DNA from: Streptomyces sp. NBC_00162
GTDB taxonomy: Bacteria > Actinomycetota > Actinomycetes > Streptomycetales > Streptomycetaceae
Direction: 5' to 3'
DNA length: 64,000 nucleotides
Assembly (NCBI RefSeq): GCF_024611995.1
Contig: NZ_CP102509.1
Location: 5,146,001 to 5,210,000, forward strand
Numbering within the stretch: the first letter of the stretch is position 1; each line of letters opens with the position of its first letter. The translations under genes and the position numbers were made by a program. Positions 27,765 through 36,208 of this stretch are shown one piece after another. The notes under the pieces were generated by a model. That model was not told where the DNA came from. It was given only the letters and a program-made list of their open reading frames with translations, and did no database searches.

Positions 27765-29390
27765 ATGACCGAGCCGCCCCAGCCGCCGAACCAGCCGCCG
27801 ACACCTTCGGGTTACGGCCACCTGCCCGGCCCGCCGCAGCCCGGTTACGGCTACCCGCCGGAGGGCGCGAACCCGTACGCCCAGCAGCCGCCGACCGTCC
27901 AGCAGCAGCCGGCGTACAACTACCCGCCGCCGCCCCCCGGCGCGCCCGCGATGCCGCCGGGTGCTCCCGGCACGCCGCCGAAGAAGAAGGCGACCGCGCT
28001 GATCGCCGCGGCGGTCGCGGGCGTCCTCGTCCTGGGTGCCGGCACGTACTTCGCCTTCTTCCGGGGCGACGACAAGGACCCGAAGCCGCCCGTCGCGCAG
28101 GAGTCCACCTCGCCCGACGCCAAGCCCTCCGGCTCCCCTTCCATCGACAAGGGAGACGGCAGCGGCAACGGCGGCGGCGACGCCGACCTCAACTCCGGCC
28201 GCAAGCAGGGCGAGGACAAGGTCCTCTGGCTCAAGACCGTCAAGATCGACGGCCCCGCCGCCGGAGTGCACTCCGAGGGCCAGTGGGTCGTGGGCGACGC
28301 CGTCGTCAAGGTCGTCGACAAGGCCGTCACCGGCTACGCGGTCGCCGACGGCAAGCAGAAGTGGACGCTGTCCCTTCCCGCCGCGGTCTGCGCCGTCACA
28401 CGCCACACCACCGCCGACGGCAAGACCGTCGTCATGTACCGGGACGGCGAGTCGACCAGCGCCAACTGCAACCAGATGCGGCTGATCGACCTCAAGACGG
28501 GCAAGGAGGGCTGGTCGAAGGAGGTGCCCAAGGAGGGCGCGTTCGACCTTTTCATCGACCCCAGACTGGCCATCACCGGGGACATCGTCACCGTCAGCCG
28601 CCTCAGCCGCGCCAGCGCCTTCAAGCTCAGCACCGGCGACAAGCTCTTCGCCAGCCCGACCGAGGGCTGCATGCCCGGTGCCTACCCCGCGGGCAGCGGC
28701 AAGATCCTCGGGATCGCCACCTGCCACGACGCCGACAGCACCGTCGAGGTCCAGGACATCGACCCGGCCACCGGCAAGAGCACCTGGTCCTACCGGCTCC
28801 CCAAGGGCTGGAAGGTCAACCGGGTCTTCTCCCTCGACCCGATCGTCCTCGACCTCGGCAACAAGAACAACTCCAAGGAACGCTCCATCGTGGTCCTCGG
28901 CCCCGACGGCAAGCAGCGCGCCACCGTCACCGGCGAGGGCAGCTTCTCGACCGAGTGCGGGATGAACCACGACGACTCGCTGCAGGGCTGCGCCACCGCC
29001 GTCGTCGACGCGGGCACCCTCTACATGCCCACGACGACCGACCTCCTCACTGCCAACGAGGTCGTCGCCTTCGACCTGGGCACGGGCAAGGCCAAGTGGC
29101 GTGTTCCCGCAGGGGACATGCGCACCATCGTGCCGCTCAAGGCAGCGAACGGCCAGCTGGTCATCTACCGGACGGCGTTGGACGCAATGGGCGGCGAGGT
29201 CCTCACGATCCCGGCGGGCGGAGGCACGCCCACCGCGGTCCTTCGCCACCCGTCCGGCCCGGCCGCGGAGGTGGAGAGCACCTTCTACTCCCCGGAGGTC
29301 GACTACGTGGACGGGCGGTTCTTCATCTCCGCCATCCGTCTGCAGGCCCAGGGCAAGGACGAGAAGTTCTTGATGGTCTTCGGCAAGTGA
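27765..29390 (+). CDS. Membrane-anchored PQQ-like beta-propeller protein (copy 1)
   Basis: A 541-residue protein. The N-terminal cytoplasmic tail (about 1-75) is Pro/Gln/Tyr-rich (GYGYPPEGANPYAQQPP). A single helix follows (about 76-96, ALIAAAVAGVLVLGAGTYFAFF), then an acidic Ser/Pro/Gly linker and a C-terminal beta-propeller. Blade motifs recur, such as YAVADGKQKWTLSLP, IDLKTGKEGWSKEVP and FDLGTGKAKWRVPAGD (the A-x-D-x-x-T-G-K-x-x-W pattern of PQQ/BamB-like repeats). Probably an extracytoplasmic scaffold or sensor anchored in the membrane; no PQQ enzyme is implied. A homologous gene follows 52 bp downstream, likely in one operon. Confidence 0.82.
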   Translation: MTEPPQPPNQPPTPSGYGHLPGPPQPGYGYPPEGANPYAQQPPTVQQQPAYNYPPPPPGAPAMPPGAPGTPPKKKATALIAAAVAGVLVLGAGTYFAFFRGDDKDPKPPVAQESTSPDAKPSGSPSIDKGDGSGNGGGDADLNSGRKQGEDKVLWLKTVKIDGPAAGVHSEGQWVVGDAVVKVVDKAVTGYAVADGKQKWTLSLPAAVCAVTRHTTADGKTVVMYRDGESTSANCNQMRLIDLKTGKEGWSKEVPKEGAFDLFIDPRLAITGDIVTVSRLSRASAFKLSTGDKLFASPTEGCMPGAYPAGSGKILGIATCHDADSTVEVQDIDPATGKSTWSYRLPKGWKVNRVFSLDPIVLDLGNKNNSKERSIVVLGPDGKQRATVTGEGSFSTECGMNHDDSLQGCATAVVDAGTLYMPTTTDLLTANEVVAFDLGTGKAKWRVPAGDMRTIVPLKAANGQLVIYRTALDAMGGEVLTIPAGGGTPTAVLRHPSGPAAEVESTFYSPEVDYVDGRFFISAIRLQAQGKDEKFLMVFGK

Positions 29391-29442
29391 ACCCGTCCAC
29401 CGAGCCGCCACCGAGCCGCCCAGCGAGAGGCAGTAGCAACGC

Positions 29443-31143
29443 ATGAGTACCCCGCCGCCCCCCAGCCAGCCGCCGTCCGGCGGCTTCGGCGCGCCGCAGG
29501 ATCCTGCCCCGGGCGGGTTCGCCCCGCCCCCGCCGTCCATGCCCCCGGCGCCGCCGCAGCAGCCGCCCGCGCAGCCCGCGTACGGGTACCCGCAGCAGCC
29601 CGGAGCGGGCTACGGCTACCCGCAGCAGCCCGGCACGCCGCCGCCCTTCGGGCCGCCGACCACGCCGATGCACACCGCCCAGCCCCCGGCCGGCGGCTCG
29701 GGCGGCGGCGGCAACGACGTGCGCAATCAGCTGATGATCGTCGGCGCGGCCCTGCTGGCGATCGTCCTGATCGTCGGCGGCGGCTTCTGGTACGTCTCCG
29801 GCGACGGTGACGGCAAGAAGGACACCGCGGACGGAGGTCCCGCCAAGCCGGGCGACGACAAGGCCCAGGCGGGCGCGGGCGGTACCGAGAAGGTGCCCGC
29901 CAACACCAAGTCGAAGGTGCTGCTCAACCAGCCGAGCCCGACGCCGGAGGAGATGGTCCAGGTCCCCGGGTCCTGGCTGACCGACTCCACCTACGTCAAG
30001 TCCGATGTGTTCAAGATCGTCGGCTACAACCTCGTCGACGGCGGCAAGAAGTGGGAGGTGCCGCTCCCCGGTGAGATCTGCGGCGCCACCCCGCACGTCA
30101 GCGACAAGAAGTCGGCGGTGATCTTCCGGCCCACGAAGGCCACGCCGGAGGTCAAGTACCCGCCGTGCACCGAGGTCGGCGTCATCGACCTGGAAGCCGG
30201 CAAGCTCCTCTGGACCGGCAACGCCAAGAGCGCCACCAGCGGCGACAAGCCCGTGCAATACAACGAGGTCACCCTCAGCGGGCAGACGGTCGCCGCAGGC
30301 GGCACCTCGGGCGGCGCCGCCTGGAACCTCACCGACGGCAAGTCCCTGTGGCTGCCCAAGACGGACGCCGAAGGCTGCTACGACGCCGGCTACGCCGGCG
30401 GCGAGGCCCTCGCCGTCATGCGCAAGTGCGGCAAGAGCGGCAACCCGTCCCTGTACGCGCAGGTCCTCGACCCGGCCACCGGCGCGCCGCAGTCCTCGTA
30501 CAAGCTCTCCGCGGGCATCGAATACGCCAGCATCGTCTCCACCAAGCCGCTGATCGTCGCCGCCGACGTCGGCAAGACCGCCAAGAACGCCAGCGGCGTG
30601 AGCGACCTCTTCGTCGTCGACGCCGCGGGCCAGCTGAAGGCGCGCATCTCGCTCTCCTCCGGCACCTTCGGCGGTGAGTGCGAGACCGAGGTCGAGCGGT
30701 GCTCCGGCATGGTCATCGGCAACGGCAAGCTCTACCTGCCCTCGTACGAGCACCAGGGGCAGGACCCGTACGGCAAGACCAACGAGCTGCTCTCCTTCGA
30801 CCTGGAGACCGGCAAGCAGACCAACGACGCCGCCCTCGCGGGCGAGCGGCACAAGCTGTTCCCGCTGCGCATGGACGGGTCGAACATCATCGCCTACAAG
30901 GAGCCCCCTTACGACAAGGGCGGCCAGATCGTCAGCATCGACGGCAAGACGATGAAGGAAACCGTCCTGATGGAGAACCCGTCGGACAAGACGACCCAGC
31001 GCATCGAGACGGCCTACTTGGTCGGCCACCACGAGTACCGCTACCACAACGGCAAGCTCTTCATCGCCCGTGTGACGGTCAAGAAGCCGTACTCCGCCAC
31101 GTCCGACCCTGAGTTCATCTTCAGCTCCTTCACCGCGAGCTGA
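29443..31143 (+). CDS. Membrane-anchored PQQ-like beta-propeller protein (copy 2)
   Basis: A 566-residue paralogue of the preceding gene with the same layout: a Pro/Gln-rich tail (about 1-86, repeats of GYGYPQQPG), one transmembrane helix (about 98-118, LMIVGAALLAIVLIVGGGFWYV), a linker and a propeller. Blade-type segments are YNLVDGGKKWEVPLPGE, IDLEAGKLLWTGNA, NLTDGKSLWLPKTDAEG and FDLETGKQTNDAAL. Conserved Cys residues (GEICGATPH, EGCYDAG, RKCGKSG, CETEVERCSGM) suggest disulphides in an exported domain. Two adjacent copies imply duplication and perhaps a paired complex. The gene ends at a strong hairpin. Confidence 0.82.
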   Translation: MSTPPPPSQPPSGGFGAPQDPAPGGFAPPPPSMPPAPPQQPPAQPAYGYPQQPGAGYGYPQQPGTPPPFGPPTTPMHTAQPPAGGSGGGGNDVRNQLMIVGAALLAIVLIVGGGFWYVSGDGDGKKDTADGGPAKPGDDKAQAGAGGTEKVPANTKSKVLLNQPSPTPEEMVQVPGSWLTDSTYVKSDVFKIVGYNLVDGGKKWEVPLPGEICGATPHVSDKKSAVIFRPTKATPEVKYPPCTEVGVIDLEAGKLLWTGNAKSATSGDKPVQYNEVTLSGQTVAAGGTSGGAAWNLTDGKSLWLPKTDAEGCYDAGYAGGEALAVMRKCGKSGNPSLYAQVLDPATGAPQSSYKLSAGIEYASIVSTKPLIVAADVGKTAKNASGVSDLFVVDAAGQLKARISLSSGTFGGECETEVERCSGMVIGNGKLYLPSYEHQGQDPYGKTNELLSFDLETGKQTNDAALAGERHKLFPLRMDGSNIIAYKEPPYDKGGQIVSIDGKTMKETVLMENPSDKTTQRIETAYLVGHHEYRYHNGKLFIARVTVKKPYSATSDPEFIFSSFTAS

Positions 31144-31162
31144 TCCGTCCGCCCGCGTCCAC

Positions 31163-31196
31163 GAAGCCCCCGGAAGGTCCGCCTTCCGGGGGCTTC
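31163..31196. terminator. 15-bp perfect hairpin after the propeller operon
   Basis: GAAGCCCCCGGAAGG (31163-31177) pairs with 31182-31196 around a TCCG loop, 20 bp past the stop codon. It separates the operon from the LuxR-type gene. Confidence 0.8.
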
Positions 31197-31259
31197 TGCG
31201 CGGTAACCCCCGCGCACCGTCGAACAAGCGTGTAGCTTGCCGGGGCAGAAGGGTCGGGG

Positions 31260-31961
31260 GTGGGTGCCGCAATGGGCGTACGGGTCGTGGTGGTCGACGA
31301 GCACCGGCTGCTGGCCGAGGCGCTTGCCTCGGCCCTGAAACTGCGCGGTCACCGGGTGCTCGCCGCTGCCGCCCCGGCCTCGGGAGCCGCCGAACTGGTC
31401 ATCAGCCGCGCCCCGGAGGTCTGCCTCCTCGGCACCGCCGTCCCCGCCGAGCCCGGGGTGTTCGAACCCGTCGTCCGGATCAAGCGGGAGCGCCCGCAGA
31501 TCGCCGTCGTCGTCCTCGGCCCGGTGCCCAGCCCGCGCGGGATCGCGGCCGCCTTCGCCGCGGGCGCCTCGGGGTACGTACGCCACGACGAGCGGATCGA
31601 GGGCGTGGAGCGGGCACTCGCCAAGGCCCGGGCGGGCGAGGTGGCGATCGCCCCGCAGCTGCTGCAGAGCGCCTTCGCGGAGCTGCTCAACCCCGCCGCC
31701 CAGCCCGACGACGAGGGCAGCCGGCTGCTGCGGCTGCTCACCCCGCGCGAGGTGGAGGTGCTGGTCCGGGTCGCGGAGGGCGAGGACACCCGGCTGATCG
31801 CCGCGGGCATGGCCATCGCGCCGAGCACCGCCCGTACGCATGTGCAGCGGGTGCTGATGAAGCTGGGCGTGGGCTCGCGGCTCGAGGCGGCCGCGCTGGC
31901 CGCCCGTACCGGCCTGCTGGACCGGGCGGCACCGGCGGGGGCCGGCCAGACGGTAGTTTGA
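31260..31961 (+). CDS. LuxR-type regulator with a degenerate receiver domain
   Basis: A 233-residue NarL-like protein. The receiver-like domain (about 5-125) keeps the acidic pair as D-E (VVVVDEHRLLAEAL), but the phospho-acceptor position reads C-L-L-G-T-A-V-P where an Asp is expected. The conserved Thr/Ser region is VVVLGPVPS, and the conserved Lys is Arg (GYVRHDE). The C-terminal HTH is intact (LTPREVEVLVRVAEGEDTRL, then TARTHVQRVLMKLGV). It is therefore probably a phosphorylation-independent orphan. GTG 31260 follows GAAGGG; ATG 31272 is an alternative. No kinase is adjacent. It lies upstream of galE in the same direction. Confidence 0.85.
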   Translation: MGAAMGVRVVVVDEHRLLAEALASALKLRGHRVLAAAAPASGAAELVISRAPEVCLLGTAVPAEPGVFEPVVRIKRERPQIAVVVLGPVPSPRGIAAAFAAGASGYVRHDERIEGVERALAKARAGEVAIAPQLLQSAFAELLNPAAQPDDEGSRLLRLLTPREVEVLVRVAEGEDTRLIAAGMAIAPSTARTHVQRVLMKLGVGSRLEAAALAARTGLLDRAAPAGAGQTVV

Positions 31962-32021
31962 CGGCACGATCCAGCACGCGCGCGCACCCGCGTGTGCTCC
32001 CCCGCGAGAGGCAGTAGGCGA

Positions 32022-32996
32022 GTGAGCGAGACGGCGAAGCACAAGTACCTGGTAACCGGTGGCGCCGGATACGTCGGCAGCGTGGTCGCCGCCCACCTGC
32101 TGGAGGCGGGCCACGAGGTCACCGTCCTCGACGACCTCAGCACGGGCTTCCGCGTGGGGGTGCCGGCGGGTGCCACCTTCATCGAGGGCCGGATCCAGGA
32201 CGCGGCCCGCCACCTGGACTCCTCCTACGACGCGGTGCTGCACTTCGCGGCCTCCTCGCAGGTCGGCGAGTCCGTGGTGAACCCGGGCAAGTACTGGGAG
32301 AACAACGTCGGCGGCACGCTCGCCCTGCTGGCCGCCATGCGGGAGGCGGGCGTGCACAAGCTGGTCTTCTCCTCCACCGCCGCCACCTACGGGGAGCCGA
32401 CGGAGGGCCTGCTGACCGAGGCCTCGGTGACCGCGCCCACCAATCCGTACGGGGCCTCGAAGCTGGCCGTGGACCACATGATCGCGGGGGAGTGCGTGGC
32501 GCACGGCCTGGCCGCGGTGTCCCTGCGCTACTTCAACGTGGCGGGCGCGTACGGGGAGTTCGGCGAGCGGCACAGCCCCGAGACCCACCTGATCCCGCTG
32601 GTCCTCCAGGTGGCCCTGGGCGAACGCGAGTCGATCTCGGTGTTCGGCGAGGACTACCCGACCCCCGACGGCACCTGCGTGCGCGACTACATCCACGTCG
32701 CGGACCTGGCGGAGGCCCACCTGGCCGCGCTGGAGGCGGCCGCCGCCGGGGAGCACCTGATCTGCAACCTGGGCAACGGCAGCGGGTTCTCGGTCCGCGA
32801 GGTCGTCGAGACGGTCCGCAAGGTCACCGGACGGGAGATCCCCGAGGTCGTCGCCCCGCGCCGGGCGGGCGACCCGGCGGCGCTGGTCGCCTCGGCCAGG
32901 ACGGCCCACGAGCGCCTCGGCTGGACTCCGAGCCGATCGGACCTCACCGGCATCATCACGGACGCGTGGAACTTCGCGCGGACGCACACCTCCTGA
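32022..32996 (+). CDS. galE: UDP-glucose 4-epimerase GalE
   Basis: A 324-residue short-chain dehydrogenase of the extended type. The NAD-binding motif is [20 protein letters not shown]. The catalytic Y-x-x-x-K is in [12 protein letters not shown], with the Ser/Thr in [12 protein letters not shown] family C-terminal motif is [19 protein letters not shown]. It interconverts UDP-glucose and UDP-galactose for galactose use and cell-wall glycans. GTG 32022 is chosen with AGAGGCAGTAGG upstream; the frame also runs further upstream without a start site. Its place between two LuxR-type regulators has no obvious functional link. Confidence 0.92.
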   Translation: MSETAKHKYLVTGGAGYVGSVVAAHLLEAGHEVTVLDDLSTGFRVGVPAGATFIEGRIQDAARHLDSSYDAVLHFAASSQVGESVVNPGKYWENNVGGTLALLAAMREAGVHKLVFSSTAATYGEPTEGLLTEASVTAPTNPYGASKLAVDHMIAGECVAHGLAAVSLRYFNVAGAYGEFGERHSPETHLIPLVLQVALGERESISVFGEDYPTPDGTCVRDYIHVADLAEAHLAALEAAAAGEHLICNLGNGSGFSVREVVETVRKVTGREIPEVVAPRRAGDPAALVASARTAHERLGWTPSRSDLTGIITDAWNFARTHTS

Positions 32997-33473
32997 ACCT
33001 TCCGAACCTCCGGAACATGCCCTTCCCACGCGCCCCCCGCACCTGCCCGGTGCGGGGGGCGCGCGCATGTCCGCGGTGCGCTGGCGCCGGGCGCTGCGCG
33101 CGGGCGCCCGGCGTGCACACGCCGGGTGAAATGCACACCGTGCAACTGCCCGTGGCACGCGCCGGTCAGGAAACCGCCAACCGAACCTTCGGTACGGGCG
33201 AAATCAAGCCACGATAAAGGCCATTCACTACGGCCGCGCCGGAAAATCCCCGGGAAAACTTCTGCTATTCGGCCAACCGTGAGCGGCACGGCGCCCTACG
33301 CTGATGCGTGACACCGGTGGGGGCCGGTGTTGATTCAGGGGTCGAGACAAGTCGGGTACGGCGTCCGGTCCGGGGTAGTGCAGAGATGTCACGGCGGCGG
33401 CCGAGGCAGCTGCGGATCACCCGGTCCGGGCGCCGTACCCGCCGTCGTCCGTTCCCCGACCCTTGGGGGTTTT
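32997..33473. other. Intergenic region between galE and the second LuxR regulator
   Basis: Contains a strong hairpin (33029-33063), then a second GC-rich inverted stretch at about 33084-33125. A 14-bp palindrome ACCGAACCTTCGGT lies at 33180-33193. An AT-richer block (33205-33270) looks like promoter DNA. No coding region is supported. Confidence 0.6.
33029..33063. terminator. 15-bp perfect hairpin after galE
   Basis: CGCGCCCCCCGCACC (33029-33043) pairs perfectly with 33049-33063 around TGCCC, 33 bp past the galE stop. Confidence 0.8.
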
Positions 33474-34244
33474 GTGGTTCGTATCCGGGTTCTCGTGGTC
33501 GACGATCACCGCATCTTCGCCGAATCGCTCGCCGCCGCACTGGCGGCCGAGCCGGACGTGGACGTGTCCGCGGCCGGCAGTGGCCCCGCAGCACTGCGCT
33601 GCCTCGAACGCGCGGTGGCCGAGGGCCGCCGCTTCGACGTCATGCTGGTCGACGCCGATCTCGGCGCCGTCGCCGGGGGCGTGCCCGGCCAGCGGGAGCC
33701 GGGGTCCGCGTCCGGCCCACCGCCCGCCTCCGACGGGATCGCACTGGTCGCGGGGGTGCGTGTGTCCCACCCCGGGGTGCGCACGGTCGTGCTCGCCGAG
33801 CGGGACGACCCCCGGCGGGCAGCCCACGCCCTGCAGGCAGGGGCGTCCGGCTGGGTGGCGAAGGACTGCTCGCTCTCGCGGCTGCTGGCCGTCATCCGGG
33901 GGGTCCTGCGCGAGGAGACGCACCTGCCGCCCGCGCTGCTCACCGGGGTGCTCCGTGAGCTGACCGCCGCGCGAAAGCACCGTACGGACAGCGAACGGCT
34001 CGTCGAGTCGCTCACCCCGCGCGAACACGAGGTGCTGCGCTGCATGGTGGCGGGGCTGGGCCGCAAGGACGTGGCGGCGCGGCTGTTCCTGTCCCCGCAC
34101 ACCGTCCGCACCCACATGCAGAACGTGCTGGGCAAGCTCGGGGTGCACTCCACCCTCGCGGCGGTGGCCCTGGCCCGGCGGGCCGGCGTACGACCGGCCG
34201 ACCTAGCCGGGGACGTTGTCGAACGGAGCGGTCAACTGGCGTAG
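33474..34244 (+). CDS. NarL/FixJ-family response regulator
   Basis: A 256-residue regulator. The receiver (about 1-150) has VLVVDDHRIFAESLA with the double acidic site, the phospho-acceptor in FDVMLVDADLG, and the conserved Lys in GWVAKDCS. The domain is longer than normal because of a Gly/Pro-rich loop after beta-3 (about 70-85, GGVPGQREPGSASGPPPASD). The LuxR HTH is SLTPREHEVLRCMVAGLGRK with HTVRTHMQNVLGKLGV. GTG 33474 follows GGGGGT. No kinase gene is adjacent. Its 3' end overlaps the convergent MarR gene by 42 bp. Confidence 0.87.
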   Translation: MVRIRVLVVDDHRIFAESLAAALAAEPDVDVSAAGSGPAALRCLERAVAEGRRFDVMLVDADLGAVAGGVPGQREPGSASGPPPASDGIALVAGVRVSHPGVRTVVLAERDDPRRAAHALQAGASGWVAKDCSLSRLLAVIRGVLREETHLPPALLTGVLRELTAARKHRTDSERLVESLTPREHEVLRCMVAGLGRKDVAARLFLSPHTVRTHMQNVLGKLGVHSTLAAVALARRAGVRPADLAGDVVERSGQLA

Positions 34245-34700
34245 CAGCGCGGCGAGATCGCCGCGCTGGATGCGCGAGAGCTGGGCCAGGATCGCCCGCT
34301 CCTGGGCCAGCAGCCCGGCGAGGGCCTGGTCGGCGCGGTCGCGGCCCTCGGGGGTCAGCCGCACCAGGACCCCGCGGCGGTCGCTGGGGTCGGGCAGCCG
34401 TTCGACGAGGCCCTTCTTGGCGAGCCGGTCGATCCGGTTGGTCATGGTCCCGGAGGTGACGAGGGTTTGGGTCAGCAGCTGGCCGGGCGAGAGCTGATAG
34501 GGCGCGCCGGCGCGGCGCAGGGACGTGAGGACGTCGAACTCCCACGGCTCCAGGCCGTGCTCGGAAAAGGCGAGCCGGCGAGCGCGGTCGAGGTGACGGG
34601 CGAGCCTGCTGACGCGGCTGAGCACCTCGAGCGGTTCCACGTCGAGGTCAGGGCGTTCCCGCCGCCATGCCGCTACAAGTCGGTCGACCTCGTCCTCCAT
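34203..34700 (-). CDS. MarR family transcriptional regulator
   Basis: A 165-residue winged-helix regulator. The recognition helix region is QTLVTSGTMTNRIDRLAKKG, and the wing is VERLPDPSDRRGVLVRLTPEG; both are MarR hallmarks. The N-terminal dimerisation helix includes EDEVDRLVAAWRRERPDLD. ATG 34700 is preferred; upstream in-frame ATGs near 34740 would extend into the operator region. It is divergent from a methyltransferase gene with a concentric palindrome between them, so it probably represses itself and that gene. It shares 42 bp with the convergent response regulator. Confidence 0.88.
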   Translation of the reverse strand: MEDEVDRLVAAWRRERPDLDVEPLEVLSRVSRLARHLDRARRLAFSEHGLEPWEFDVLTSLRRAGAPYQLSPGQLLTQTLVTSGTMTNRIDRLAKKGLVERLPDPSDRRGVLVRLTPEGRDRADQALAGLLAQERAILAQLSRIQRGDLAALLRQLTAPFDNVPG

Positions 34701-34749
34701 GCGGATCAGTGTAAGGGGTCTGTCGACGTGAAGTCTCTTCATGTCATGC

Positions 34750-34780
34750 ATCTCGAGATCAAGTATCTTGACGTCGAGAT
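34750..34780. promoter_or_regulatory. 31-bp near-perfect palindrome, candidate MarR operator
   Basis: Outer arms ATCTCGA (34750-34756) and TCGAGAT (34774-34780) and inner arms TCAAG (34759-34763) and CTTGA (34767-34771) share one centre at 34765. It lies in the 161-bp marR-methyltransferase divergent region. TCAAG-type palindromes are characteristic of MarR sites. Confidence 0.65.
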
Positions 34781-34861
34781 ATAAATGCGGCGACCATGGG
34801 GCATGGAGGGGGCCGGAACTGATTCCGCTTCCGACCGCCCCGCCAGCAGGGAGGCTCGAAC

Positions 34862-35719
34862 ATGTATTCCGATACCACGCAGGCCGGGATCCCCACGGCC
34901 ACCGCACCCTCCGCACCCACCTGGGACCCCCAGCAGTACCTCCGGCACGCCGGCCATCGCACACGGCCCTTCCTGGACCTGCTGACCCGCATACCCGAAC
35001 TCCCCACCCGGCCCGCCCGCATCGCCGACCTCGGCTGCGGCCCCGGCAATGTCACCAGCCTTCTCGCCGACCGGTGGCCCGAGGCCCGCATCACCGGCTT
35101 CGACCTCTCGCCCGAGATGCTCCACCGCGCCACCAAGGAGTACGCCGGCCCCACCGCGGGCGGCGGCAACCTCGAGTTCCGGCACGGAGACCTCGGCACC
35201 TGGCTGCCCGAAGAGCCCTATGACCTGATCGTCTCCAACGCCGCCCTCCAGTGGGTCCCCAGCCACCCCGCCTCCTTCGGCGCCTGGATCAACGGCCTGC
35301 GCCCCGGCGGCACCTTCGCCTTCCAGATCCCCGGCAACTTCAATGCCCCCAGCCACGCCCTGCTCGCCGAGCTCTGCGACGCCCCACGCTGGCGGGCCCG
35401 GCTCGCCGGACACGGCGCCCGCTACATCCACCTGCTCGAACCCGCCGAATACCTCGCCCGGTTCACCGAGCTCGGCTGCGCCGTGGACGTCTGGGAGACC
35501 ACCTACCACCAGATGCTCCACGGTCCCGACCCGGTGCTCGACTGGGTGAAGGGCACCGCGCTGCGGCCCGTCCTCACCGCGCTGGGAGACGACGACGACG
35601 CCGTGGACGCCTTCCTCACCGAATACCGCGACCGGCTGCGCGAGGCCTACCCGCCCGGCCCGCGCGGCACCGTCTTCCCGTTCCGCCGGATCTTCGCCGT
35701 CGCCCGCAAGGAGGTCTGA
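34862..35719 (+). CDS. Trans-aconitate 2-methyltransferase-like protein
   Basis: A 285-residue SAM-dependent methyltransferase. Motif I is IADLGCGPGNVTSLLADRWP, motif II ITGFDLSPEM, the acceptor-side region LIVSNAALQWVPSH, and family segments FQIPGNFNAPSHALL, YHQMLHGPDPVLDWVKGTAL and FPFRRIFAVA match the Tam family. Tam detoxifies trans-aconitate, an aconitase inhibitor. The two Tam-specific blocks make this better than a generic methyltransferase call. It is controlled, by inference, by the divergent MarR regulator. A VOC protein gene follows after 2 bp. Confidence 0.87.
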   Translation: MYSDTTQAGIPTATAPSAPTWDPQQYLRHAGHRTRPFLDLLTRIPELPTRPARIADLGCGPGNVTSLLADRWPEARITGFDLSPEMLHRATKEYAGPTAGGGNLEFRHGDLGTWLPEEPYDLIVSNAALQWVPSHPASFGAWINGLRPGGTFAFQIPGNFNAPSHALLAELCDAPRWRARLAGHGARYIHLLEPAEYLARFTELGCAVDVWETTYHQMLHGPDPVLDWVKGTALRPVLTALGDDDDAVDAFLTEYRDRLREAYPPGPRGTVFPFRRIFAVARKEV

Positions 35720-35721
35720 CC

Positions 35722-36126
35722 GTGCTCACCGCAGTCGACCACGTCCAACTCGCCGCGCCGCCCGGGTCGGAGGACCGGCTCCGCGCGTACTACACAGATG
35801 TCCTCGGCATGACGGAGATTTCCAAACCGCCCCTCCTCGCCGCGCGCGGGGGCTGCTGGTTCGCCGCCGGACCCGTGCAGCTGCACCTCGGCGTCGAGTG
35901 GGGGTCCCCCCGGACGGAGTCTGGGGGAGGGTTCCGGCCCGCCCGCAAGGCCCACCCCGGGCTGCGGGTGACCGGCATCGATGCCTATGCGAAGAGACTG
36001 GAGGAACGCGGCGCCGAGGTCGTCTGGGACGACGGCCTGCCGGGCCACCGCCGCTTCTACTCGGAGGACCCGGTGGGCAACCGGCTCGAGTTCTTGGAAC
36101 CTCACAGCCAGGAACCGCTCGGCTGA
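35722..36126 (+). CDS. VOC/glyoxalase superfamily protein
   Basis: A 134-residue single-copy vicinal oxygen chelate domain: VDHVQLAAPPGSEDRLRAYY at the start (metal His), VQLHLGVEW in the middle, and GHRRFYSEDPVGNRLEFLEP at the end (metal Glu). The metal site typical of glyoxalase-like enzymes appears present, but the substrate is unknown. The loop at about residues 56-70 (WGSPRTESGGGF) is encoded by a dispersed palindromic element. The start GTG lies 2 bp after the tam stop, so the two genes are co-transcribed. Confidence 0.82.
   Translation: MLTAVDHVQLAAPPGSEDRLRAYYTDVLGMTEISKPPLLAARGGCWFAAGPVQLHLGVEWGSPRTESGGGFRPARKAHPGLRVTGIDAYAKRLEERGAEVVWDDGLPGHRRFYSEDPVGNRLEFLEPHSQEPLG
35898..35929. 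repeat. Dispersed palindromic element inside the VOC gene
   Basis: GTGGGGGTCCCCCCGGACGG followed by AGTCTGGGGGAG. It is related to the element at 4211-4249 (shared TGGGGGTCCC...GGGGGAG framework). It is in frame and replaces a loop, so it looks like a tolerated insertion. Confidence 0.6.
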
Positions 36127-36134
36127 CGCCGACC

Positions 36135-36184
36135 GTACGACGGCGCCCCGCCACCGGATCTCCGGTGACGGGGCGCCGTCGTAC
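36135..36184. terminator. 24-bp hairpin, bidirectional terminator
   Basis: Arms 36135-36158 and 36161-36184 pair with a single C/A mismatch. The hairpin sits between the convergent VOC and TetR genes. Confidence 0.8.
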
Positions 36185-36208
36185 CGCGCGCGACGCGCGC
36201 GCACGGGT

